DNA from: Verrucomicrobiales bacterium
GTDB lineage: Bacteria; Verrucomicrobiota; Verrucomicrobiia; Verrucomicrobiales; SLCJ01
Length of the DNA: 56,759 nucleotides
Assembly: GCA_024636835.1 (NCBI GenBank)
Contig: JAGXGH010000126.1
Coordinates: 1 to 56,759 of the forward strand
Direction of reading: 5' to 3'
Shown here one piece after another: positions 44,384 to 51,132 of the stretch (positions within the stretch are counted from its first letter, which is position 1; every line of letters begins with the position of its first letter). The notes beneath the pieces were generated by a model. The model was not told the DNA's origin, did not search any database, and was given only the letters and a program-made list of their open reading frames with translations. A program made the position numbers and the translations under genes.

Positions 44384-45081
44384 TTAACCGCCACAACAAC
44401 ACGACACCTCGGATAGTTGCTGCACCCCCAGAACTGATTGCCTTTGTTCTCACCTTTTGAGGCAGTGCGGAGGATCATCTCGCTTGCGCATTTCGGGCAC
44501 TGAGGAGTTTTCGGCTCTAGTGGTGCGAATGTTGCCTCGGGAGAGGGAACTGGCGGAGGTACGGACTCAGCCACATCTGCTTTCGGTGATTCTAAATCTG
44601 GTGCTTCGGGAAATTGAAGATGTCCGGCGACGAGTTGCCGGATGTCATTGAGGACATACCCCTTGGCTGCGGGAACGTGAATTAGCGGCAATTCAGCTGC
44701 GGCGAAAACACGATCCACAAAAGCGTCGCGTTCCTGTCGGTCTTTACGCTGATGGGATTTGTCATCGAGTTCCACAGCAAGAACCGGTGTCATGCTGCCA
44801 GCCTCGCAGATCAAGAAGTCGACATGCTTCTGGCTGATCTTGGCGCGAGGTCCTTGGTTCACGTGGGGACGCTCCACATAAAAAATATCGCCGAGTCTGA
44901 CCTTGGTGATTAAATGGTAATCTGCGGGGATGATGTTTTTCAGAACATGGAAAAACGAAATTTCAGCGGCGGAAAGAAACTCGTCACGTTTGTGGTAGGG
45001 AAAGCTGGTTTTGGATGATGCTGATTTCTTGAGGAATGGAGCGAAGAGAATGCCGAGACAGCCGGAGGGATTGGAAGACAT
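44371..45081 (-). CDS. DUF2726 protein with C-terminal topoisomerase-type zinc ribbon
   Basis: 236 residues. The DUF2726 domain (about 30-150) has strands around YHLITKVRLGDIFYV, then SQKHVDFLICE and VLAVELDDKSHQRKDRQERD, arranged like a PD-(D/E)XK nuclease-type core (Asp, then ELDDKSH). A proline-rich linker (about 163-188) leads to a zinc ribbon with four cysteines (CPKC and CSNYPRC), as in topoisomerase I C-terminal repeats, expected to bind single-stranded DNA. It lies at the end of the type I R-M operon, 39 bases after the PIN/NYN-like gene. A role in DNA handling or defence is likely but untested. Confidence 0.82.
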   Translation of the reverse strand: MSSNPSGCLGILFAPFLKKSASSKTSFPYHKRDEFLSAAEISFFHVLKNIIPADYHLITKVRLGDIFYVERPHVNQGPRAKISQKHVDFLICEAGSMTPVLAVELDDKSHQRKDRQERDAFVDRVFAAAELPLIHVPAAKGYVLNDIRQLVAGHLQFPEAPDLESPKADVAESVPPPVPSPEATFAPLEPKTPQCPKCASEMILRTASKGENKGNQFWGCSNYPRCRVVVAVKVSE

Positions 45082-45120
45082 GGTGAGTGATTGTTTAGAT
45101 GAAGTAACGACCCATCAGTG

Positions 45121-45702
45121 TCACGCGGGATAGCTTACTTTATTGTTATCATCGAACTGAATGACCTTTGCCTGCAAAAGAGCATCAATGGTATCCTCCA
45201 ACTCTTTCTCGGAAAGAGCTCTTGCAAAAGCCGCCTGGATAGAGGTTTCCAGCGTTTTTCTCTTTGAGGGTTTGCTGATGACCTCTTCCCGGTAGCGGCG
45301 TTTCAAAAACTCTACTCTTTCCTTGTTGGTCATGAGTACAGGTATTTCACTGAAAGACTCTTGGCGGCATGCTAGAATTTTATTACTCTTTAAATGGTGG
45401 ATGACGGCATCAAATCCTTTGTCCTTGGAAAGAATGTGGAAGTAGCCTTTCGGGTCGCGCTCGGTTTGTTTGCCCACTTCACAGGCGAGCACAAAATCCA
45501 AAGCGTTCTTTGCTATGAGACCGGTTTCAATCAAATTGACTTGGTCGGCATGCCTTTGGATGAGCTTTACCAAAGTCACAGGCAGTGATTTGTTCCGCTG
45601 ACCTAGAACGAGCGTGACGTGGGCGGGTTTGCCCGTGAGACGGTCGAGATCCGTTTCTTGGACGTTCTCATAGTCGACGTAGATGTAGTTTTGACGAGCC
45701 AT
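45121..45702 (-). CDS. PIN/NYN-like putative ribonuclease
   Basis: 193 residues. The first strand carries Asp10 in IYVDYENVQ, the second acidic site follows in KNALDFVLACEVG, and the third in HILSKDKGFD. This order of acidic residues matches NYN/PIN-type nucleases. The C-terminal 60 residues are basic and helical. It begins ten bases after hsdM ends, so it belongs to the type I R-M transcript. PIN-like proteins near type I R-M operons may act as RNA-targeting effectors; that role is inferred from context only. Confidence 0.7.
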   Translation of the reverse strand: MARQNYIYVDYENVQETDLDRLTGKPAHVTLVLGQRNKSLPVTLVKLIQRHADQVNLIETGLIAKNALDFVLACEVGKQTERDPKGYFHILSKDKGFDAVIHHLKSNKILACRQESFSEIPVLMTNKERVEFLKRRYREEVISKPSKRKTLETSIQAAFARALSEKELEDTIDALLQAKVIQFDDNNKVSYPA

Positions 45703-45711
45703 GGATAGGTG

Positions 45712-47214
45712 CTACTCGGAAGAAGTTTGTAACGCCTCCTCCACCGCGCGGAACTCCGCCAGCGCGGCTTCCAGACTCTCCACGATCTCAGCGGCGAGCA
45801 CTGCCGGTGCCGGTAGGTTCTCACTGTCTTCAAGGCTGTCGTCCTTGAGCCAGAGGATGTCGAGATTGGCTTTGTCGCGGGCGACGATTTCGTCGTAGGT
45901 GAACTTCTTGAAAGTGGCAGTGGCGTCCCGCCTCTGATTCTTCCCCTTGTAACATTTCACAAAATCCTCAAGGTCGCTTTCTTTCAGCGGGTTGGTCTTT
46001 AGGGTGAAGTGCTGGTTGGTGCGGAGGTCGTAGATCCAGAGGTCTTTGGTCCAGGGCTTTTCGCTGGCTTCCTTGCGCTCGAAGAAGAGCACGTTGGCTT
46101 TGACTCCCTGAGCGTAGAAGATGCCGGTGGGCAGGCGCAGGAGGGTGTGGACCTTGCAGCGCTTGAGGAGTTCGCGGCGGATGGTTTCCCCCGCCCCGCC
46201 TTCGAAGAGGACGTTGTCGGGGAGGACGACGGCTGCGGTGCCGCCAATCTTGAGTTCGCTGACGATGTGCTGGAGGAAGTTGAGCTGCTTGTTGCTGGTG
46301 GTCGCCCAGAATTCGTCGCGCTCGTATTCCTGCTTCTCGGTGCTGATCTTGCCGTCGTCGCCGACGATGGTGTAGCCGCCTTTTTTGCCGAAGGGCGGGT
46401 TGGCGAGGATCATGTCGAACTTCCTGCCGCTGGGCTGGGCGAGTGCGTCGGCGCGGTCTACAGTGGCAGATGCGTCCCGCTTCTGATCTTTCCCAGAGGA
46501 ACTGAAGCTGGAAGCATCAGCCACTTTGCCAATGCCGTGCAGATACATGTTCATGGCACAAAGGCTCACGACCCCAGGCACAATATCAGTTCCCCACAGC
46601 GCTTCAGTCTTCAAATGCCGACGCGCCGCTTTGTCGAGTTTGTGGTTGGCCTGGATATAGTCGTGAGCAGCGAGTAAAAATCCGCCCGTGCCACAAGCCG
46701 GATCCCCAATCGCCTGTCCTGGCTCAGGACCCATCACATCGACGATGGCGCGGATGAGCGGGCGGGGGGTGAAATATTGGCCGGCTCCCTTGTCGGAGGA
46801 GCTGGCGGTCTTTTCGAGCAAGCCTTCGTAGATCGCGCCCTTGATGTCCACGTCCATCCCGGACCAGTCCTCGTCGGCGATCATCTTGATCACGCGCTGG
46901 AGGTCGGAGGGGTTGGAGATCTTGTTCTGCGCCTTGCGGAAGATGATGCCGACCAGACCGGGCTCCTTGCCGAGGTTCTCGAGGGTGTGGCGGTAGTGGA
47001 TTTCGAGATCGTCGCCGCTCTTGCCGCTCAGTACTGCCCAGGCAAAGGCGTCGGGGATGGGGTTGTCGAAGCCCAGCTCGGTCATCTCGTCGGCGAGTTT
47101 GAGGAAAAGCAGATAGGTGATTTGCTCGATGTAGTCGCCGTAACCGACCCCCGCGTTCTTGAGGACGTGGGCGTAGTTCCAGACTTTGGAGACGATGGAT
47201 GAGGAGTCGGGCAT
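45712..47214 (-). CDS. hsdM: Type I restriction-modification DNA methyltransferase HsdM
   Basis: 500 residues from the ATG at 47214, the conserved start of this type (SIVSKVWNYAHVLKNAG). The N-terminal helical domain is followed by a SAM site DPACGTGGF (171-179) and catalytic NPPF (272-275), giving N6-adenine methylation. Two peptides, QKRDASAT (about 244-251) and QRRDATAT (about 427-434), are encoded by REP-like palindromes inserted in frame (46463-46485 and 45914-45936); the first lies only some 20 residues before NPPF. Two truncated copies of the gene's 5' end lie upstream. The gene should form an M2S complex with HsdS. Confidence 0.95.
   Translation of the reverse strand: MPDSSSIVSKVWNYAHVLKNAGVGYGDYIEQITYLLFLKLADEMTELGFDNPIPDAFAWAVLSGKSGDDLEIHYRHTLENLGKEPGLVGIIFRKAQNKISNPSDLQRVIKMIADEDWSGMDVDIKGAIYEGLLEKTASSSDKGAGQYFTPRPLIRAIVDVMGPEPGQAIGDPACGTGGFLLAAHDYIQANHKLDKAARRHLKTEALWGTDIVPGVVSLCAMNMYLHGIGKVADASSFSSSGKDQKRDASATVDRADALAQPSGRKFDMILANPPFGKKGGYTIVGDDGKISTEKQEYERDEFWATTSNKQLNFLQHIVSELKIGGTAAVVLPDNVLFEGGAGETIRRELLKRCKVHTLLRLPTGIFYAQGVKANVLFFERKEASEKPWTKDLWIYDLRTNQHFTLKTNPLKESDLEDFVKCYKGKNQRRDATATFKKFTYDEIVARDKANLDILWLKDDSLEDSENLPAPAVLAAEIVESLEAALAEFRAVEEALQTSSE
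45914..45936. repeat. GTGG-type REP inside hsdM
   Basis: GTGGCAGTGGCGTCCCGCCT and three more bases. It is read in frame in hsdM on the opposite strand as the peptide QRRDATAT. It differs from the intergenic copy at 47696 at one position. Confidence 0.85.
46463..46485. repeat. GTGG-type REP inside hsdM, second copy
   Basis: GTGGCAGATGCGTCCCGCTT and three more bases. It encodes QKRDASAT on the opposite strand. It is more degenerate than the copy at 45914, with the stem partly broken, and so probably older. Confidence 0.8.
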
Positions 47215-47224
47215 AATAAGAAAG

Positions 47225-47683
47225 TTAGTCTTCTTCGGGGGACGGCTTGCCTTCGAGACGTTTGATTTCACGATCGAAGTCGGAGATGAATTCCTTGTCC
47301 TGTCGTTCGCGGAAGACTTCGAATTCCGCCTCGGCTTTGAGTTTGGCTTCAAGAGCGGATACCTTCCCCTTGTCTTCCAGGATCGGGTAGCTGTTGACCC
47401 GGTAGCCGACCGCGATGATGGCGTCGAGATTGAAGAAATCGACCTTGCGACGCACTTCGCGGCTGCCCTCTTGACGAACTATTTCCATTTTGGAAAGAGT
47501 TGCCTCCCGTTCCAGCTCCCCCGTCTCGTAGATGTTGGCGAGGTGCTTGTTGATCGCGGGGATGCCGACGGCGAAAAGCTCCGCCAACGCCCGCTGAGTC
47601 ATCCAGAAGTTCTCGTCCTGATAAACGACTTCAATCCGCTGCTCGCCCTCCGGCGTTTTGTAGAAAATCAGTTCGTGAGGCAT
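47225..47683 (-). pseudogene. rhuM: RhuM-family gene with internal deletion
   Basis: 152 residues against about 330 in the family. The N-terminal part (1-109) is normal RhuM: NFWMTQRALAELFAVGIPAI, then NLDAIIAVGYRVNS. It then jumps directly into the C-terminal coiled end (GKVSALEAKLKAEAEFEVFR, EFISDFDREIKRLEGK). The middle domain has been lost in frame, so the open frame remains intact. It lies 10 bases before hsdM. RhuM-like genes are frequent passengers of type I R-M loci, with unknown function. The remnant may be inert or a small regulator. Confidence 0.75.
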
Positions 47684-47695
47684 GGCAGGAAAAGA

Positions 47696-47757
47696 GTGGC
47701 AGAGGCGTCCCGCCTCTGTGGGTATGCATGAAAACTGCGGCGGGACGCCGCAGCCAC
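47696..47757. repeat. REPIN-like element (two GTGG-type REPs in inverted orientation)
   Basis: 62 bases. The left REP GTGGCAGAGGCGTCCCGCCT and three bases forms the stem AGAGGCG/CGCCTCT. The right REP is in reverse orientation with the stem GCGGCG/CGCCGC and ends GCCAC. About 19 bases lie between. The whole is bounded by GTGGC and GCCAC. It separates the truncated hsdM fragment (47758-48000) from rhuM. Confidence 0.85.
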
Positions 47758-48000
47758 CTTGCCGCTCAGCACAGACCAGGCAAAGGCGTCGGGGATGGGG
47801 TTGTCGAAGCCCAGCTCGGTCATCTCACAGCCTGCCCGCCGTAGCCTTGGCGAAGGAGGGGCGAGCTTGTGAAAAAGCAGGTAGGTGATCAACGCCCGTG
47901 CGGCTCGCAGCTCGATGGTGGCGCCGTAACCGACCCCCGCGTTCTTTAGGACGTGGGCGTAGTTCCAGACTTTGGAGACGATGGAGGCTGAAATGATCAT
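47758..48000 (-). pseudogene. Truncated hsdM 5' end, second copy
   Basis: From ATG at 48000 the frame reads MIISASIVSKVWNYAHVLKN and AGVGYG, the same as intact hsdM apart from the first few codons, and continues to the GFDNPIPDAFAWSVLSGK block before the REPIN-like element. Two small in-frame insertions are present relative to hsdM: one giving RAARAL-type residues and one from the palindromic element at 47831-47863. The ATG shares a base with the stop of the Xre gene (TGATG). It is non-functional as a methyltransferase. Confidence 0.85.
47831..47863. repeat. Palindromic element CCTGCCCGCC in the hsdM remnant
   Basis: CCTGCCCGCCGTAGCCTTGG and 13 more bases, with the inner stem CGCC/GGCG. It is inserted in frame compared with intact hsdM between the codons for KLA and EMTEL. 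The same insertion at the same place is seen in the third copy (49125-49157). Confidence 0.8.
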
Positions 48001-48413
48001 CAGGCGAACGCTCCTTGACGGAGTTGATGAACCATTCTCCAAAGAACATCGACTTCTCCGCTGGTGATCAGGGAGAGTGGAGTTCTATCGTCAAAAGCAG
48101 TATTTGGCTTCTGAATCCAGTTTTTGAGGGCAGCGCTGTCCCCAGCCAATTCCTCCAGCGCCTGAATCAGTCGCACTGATTCCGCAACTGGTCGGGAAAA
48201 TTTCTCCGGAAGCTTGGTCTTGCTCTCGTAAGTCGCCAGGGAGCGTTCCGAGCAATCGGCAATCTGCGCAAAAAGCGGGCGCGATATTCCCCGCTCTTTG
48301 CGCCAATTTTTTAGAGCTGAACCGCTCTTGATCATAAAAGCCTTTTGCGAAGTTTTCCGGGAAACGCGCTTCTTCGATGTTTTTTTCTTAGCTTTGGTTC
48401 TGGTTGTGCTCAT
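48000..48413 (-). CDS. Xre/MbcA/ParS-type antitoxin
   Basis: 137 residues. A lysine-rich N-terminus (about 1-28), a helix-turn-helix (WRKERGISRPLFAQIADCSE, about 37-56) and a C-terminal DUF2384-like toxin-binding domain ending PLSLITSGEVDVLWRMVHQL. It should bind and neutralise the neighbouring RES toxin and repress transcription. It follows the RES gene, the reverse of the usual antitoxin-first order. Its partner is frameshifted, so it may remain as a solitary antitoxin. The stop overlaps the start of the hsdM remnant. Confidence 0.82.
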   Translation of the reverse strand: MSTTRTKAKKKTSKKRVSRKTSQKAFMIKSGSALKNWRKERGISRPLFAQIADCSERSLATYESKTKLPEKFSRPVAESVRLIQALEELAGDSAALKNWIQKPNTAFDDRTPLSLITSGEVDVLWRMVHQLRQGAFA

Positions 48414-48480
48414 TTCTTATCTTGTTGATAACCCAAGACTATTCGCCTCACAAGGAAAACCTGCAATTTTGCAGGTTTTT

Positions 48481-49063
48481 TTAACGAGGCCAATCCACTT
48501 CTCTGAGAACTTTGAGGTAAGAATAGCGATTCAGGTTGCTCGGAAAAACAATGAGGTTGGCGCCATTTTCATCTGCGGAGCTGGGGGTGATGAAGCCCTC
48601 CACGCCACATTCGTGGAGAGCAAACCCAAGCTTGGGTAATCGCTTCGTTTCCTGTGTTGTTTTCCTTTCTCCAATCGGTTTGAAGGATCGCTGCTTCTGA
48701 AGTGCGCAAACGCTGCCGAATTTTTCCGTCCCTGAGGTCGATCACTTGCTTCAGTTTGGCCTCGGCGGTCACAAACACCAGAGGCGCCGAATGTGCGTCA
48801 GGAAATCCGTAGTAACGGTTCGAAGCCAAGGCTTCGGCAAGGGCCGTCTCGGGGAGAAGCGCGGTGTAGATAGCAAGGTTCTTGCCTCGCGCCAACCACC
48901 GCCCGTCCGCATATAAGGGACCCTTTCCGGCGAACATTTCAGACACGGCAGAGTATTTCGGAGCAACAAAGCGAAATACACAGCCCTTGAAAGGCGCTGT
49001 CAGCTCATCAAGTTTTCCAGCAAGGCGCTTTCCAAGTCCGGAGCGTTCAGGGTGAGTGATCAT
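48481..49063 (-). pseudogene. RES-domain toxin gene with frameshift
   Basis: The first frame (from 49063) has RES features: FRFVAPKYS with Arg, then IYTALLPETALAEALA. Near 48628-48636 (AAGCTTGGG region) the frame shifts. The remaining C-terminus continues in another frame as ALHECGVEGFITPSSADENG and LIVFPSN to a TAA at 48481. In the first frame the protein ends with an unrelated tail at 48569. RES toxins degrade NAD; this copy is probably inactive unless the shift is a sequencing error or programmed. Confidence 0.78.
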
Positions 49064-49124
49064 AAGTCTACTTCTGGATTAATGCGGTAGACCCTGACTG
49101 GGTTTCCAGTTCGTCCTCTCACAG

Positions 49125-49157
49125 CCTGCCCGCCGCAGCTTTAGCGTAGGAGGGGCG
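49125..49157. repeat. Palindromic element CCTGCCCGCC in the third hsdM copy
   Basis: CCTGCCCGCCGCAGCTTTAG and 13 more bases. It is 33 bases long, like the copy at 47831, and in the same position relative to hsdM. Confidence 0.8.
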
Positions 49158-49164
49158 AGCTTGA

Positions 49165-49236
49165 GAATGGGAGCGAAGCGGACATAGGGAACCCGAAGGG
49201 TTGGGCGCAAGCCCGGAGACCGAAGGTCGGAGCCAA
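49165..49236. repeat. 72-base insertion with three hairpins
   Basis: Relative to the second hsdM copy, 72 bases are inserted in frame. Three small stems lie in a row: AACCC-GAA-GGGTT, GGGC-GCAA-GCCC (GNRA-type loop) and GACC-GAA-GGTC. It resembles a mobile palindromic unit; only one copy was seen in this window. Confidence 0.7.
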
Positions 49237-49386
49237 ACAGCAGGTAGGTGATCAACGCCCGTGCGGCTCGCACCTCGATGGTGGCACCGGCTCCCCCGAC
49301 CTGTCGGCGGTAACCGACCCCCGCGTTCTTGAGGACGTGGGCGTAGTTCCAGACTTTGGAGACGATGGTTGCTGAGGAGTCGTTGG

Positions 49387-51132
49387 TCATTTGTCGGTCT
49401 TGAAGTCGAATAGATCTTGTTCCGGCTCATCTGCGATTGGTTGGGCTGCCTGTGAAAGACAAGTTTCATATAGCAATTTAGATTTCGCCGGATTCTTGAA
49501 CACCGTAGCCAAAAATCCGCCTGGAAACCGGGTCTCCACTTCGGCAGACATCAGCCTGATTACTTGTTGCGCGGCTAACTCGATCGAATCGGACTCCACG
49601 GTAATGTCGAACTCCTGATCAACGTTTCGAATCTTGGTTGAGTCTATCTTGGCGAAGACGAGAGAGGCAATAAGGCGATTTCCGTGAACTAGAACTCCAT
49701 ATTCCCTGCCGCTTCTTTTGCCGAGTGCCTTTATTGCCGCATCAAGACTATCCTCAACGACGCGCAGAACCGCAACCGCACGGTAAACCGTGATACCGTT
49801 GACGGTTGGGTTGAAAATTGTTTTGTAGGGGCTCTTGGACAGATCTGCCCAGAAGCGCCCGATTTCCCTTTTAGCTTGCACCGAAAGGCTTGGATCTGGG
49901 TATAGACAGGCGAGCGCCGCAGTCGCCTCAGCAAGATCAAAAGACTTCTCCCCAGCCCGAAAGTTCTCAGAACGTGTGAGATTGTAATCGATGTTCTCGA
50001 TAGCCAATTCGGTCTTCAGACGAAGCTGTTCAGGATCCTGTGCAACGAAATCGCGGGATTCGATGCGATTCTGACGGTTGTTAGCGCGAGTTACCTCGAA
50101 ACCAAACTGCTCCTCTGCATTTTCAAGCGAGATAATCCGAAGGGGGATCTTCACGTTCTCAAGGTTCTTTCCGGCGTCCTCATATTTTCCAATTGTGCTA
50201 ACGGTTTGCGCTCCGTTTACCACACTAGCGTTAGTAACCTTGAATGTGCCAACTTCCCGCGATGCTCCTCCAACCATACTTTTTGATACTGTTTTTGCGA
50301 CAATAGTCACGCCGTTATTGAAATACCAAAAGTCATCGGGGCGATTGTCAATAGTAGACCGGATTTCGCGGTTAACTTCGGTAGTGCCTAGCATCTTCCG
50401 AAGGTTTGTTGCAAAAAGATCGTCGCCATTATCTTTCCACCATTGAGCAACTTCTACACCTGTTACAGCTCCGTAATATGCCTTGTGTGGAGATTCGGTC
50501 ATTCCCCAATTGCTTAGTGCGATTTCCAAATCGATGGGATCCCCAGCAACACCACTAGCCAGCGAAGAATAGATGCGGGACTGATTCAGGGCGGTGAAGG
50601 ATACTACGGGCTCGGCGTCGTTGAGTTCGTCAACGAGATCTGTCAGGAACTGTGTAGATGGTCCGGCAAGCGAGTTTATCCCTGTATAGATGACAACTAA
50701 CTCGTAGCGGATGCCGAATGAAGTTACTGCTTTATCAATGAGATCCCATTGAGTCTGTATCTTGGCGTTAAATCGGTCCTTCTCCAAATTGATCAAGTCC
50801 CTTACGCCAGCGCAAAATTTTGCCACGTCACCGCTCTCAGGTTCTCCCTTACCGCTCTTGATCCATTTTGATTGAACCAGGAATAGTTTCTCGGTAGTCG
50901 GGGAAAAGTAGATGGCATCAAGACCGTGGTCGTCTCCACCATCCGTGACTGATCGCGCCGCATCTATCGGCGTGCACCCCGAACGCATAAAGACGGCATG
51001 GGCGGCAAGGCACCGGGACAGGATCTTTGTCTGAATCTCGGCATCCTTTTCCGAGAGGTCCGAGCGATCAATGAAATCAGCGAACTGGTCGTTAATCCGT
51101 TTGGAGATCTGGGCGAGATGGATTGCGCTCAT
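49387..51132 (-). CDS. AIPR-family abortive-infection protein
   Basis: 581 residues with the AIPR (abortive infection phage resistance) domain in the middle: DDFWYFNNGVTIVAKT, then TNASVVNGAQTVSTIGKYED. The N-terminal part has a PD-(D/E)XK-like segment (GLDAIYFSPTTEKLFLVQSK) that may be a nuclease core. The protein overlaps hsdS at its start by four bases and the hsdM remnant at its end by four bases, so it is built into the type I R-M operon. AIPR proteins occur both with abortive infection and R-M loci; its exact action is not known. Confidence 0.85.
   Translation of the reverse strand: MSAIHLAQISKRINDQFADFIDRSDLSEKDAEIQTKILSRCLAAHAVFMRSGCTPIDAARSVTDGGDDHGLDAIYFSPTTEKLFLVQSKWIKSGKGEPESGDVAKFCAGVRDLINLEKDRFNAKIQTQWDLIDKAVTSFGIRYELVVIYTGINSLAGPSTQFLTDLVDELNDAEPVVSFTALNQSRIYSSLASGVAGDPIDLEIALSNWGMTESPHKAYYGAVTGVEVAQWWKDNGDDLFATNLRKMLGTTEVNREIRSTIDNRPDDFWYFNNGVTIVAKTVSKSMVGGASREVGTFKVTNASVVNGAQTVSTIGKYEDAGKNLENVKIPLRIISLENAEEQFGFEVTRANNRQNRIESRDFVAQDPEQLRLKTELAIENIDYNLTRSENFRAGEKSFDLAEATAALACLYPDPSLSVQAKREIGRFWADLSKSPYKTIFNPTVNGITVYRAVAVLRVVEDSLDAAIKALGKRSGREYGVLVHGNRLIASLVFAKIDSTKIRNVDQEFDITVESDSIELAAQQVIRLMSAEVETRFPGGFLATVFKNPAKSKLLYETCLSQAAQPIADEPEQDLFDFKTDK

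Larger units (their letters stand above)
49105..49390 (-). pseudogene. Truncated hsdM 5' end, third copy
   Basis: From ATG at 49390 (overlapping the AIPR stop as ATGA) the frame reads SSATIVSKVWNYAHVLKNAG and then departs through four small insertions. These are an RRQVGGAG piece, the RAARAL piece shared with the second copy, a 72-base hairpin element (49165-49236) and the palindromic element (49125-49157). Similarity to hsdM ends near 49105. It shares two insertion sites with the second copy, so those two are each other's closest relatives. Confidence 0.82.

Noticed and set aside
46009..46677. 222-codon frame opposite hsdM
   Set aside because: Antisense shadow of hsdM, which is clearly coding by its motifs.
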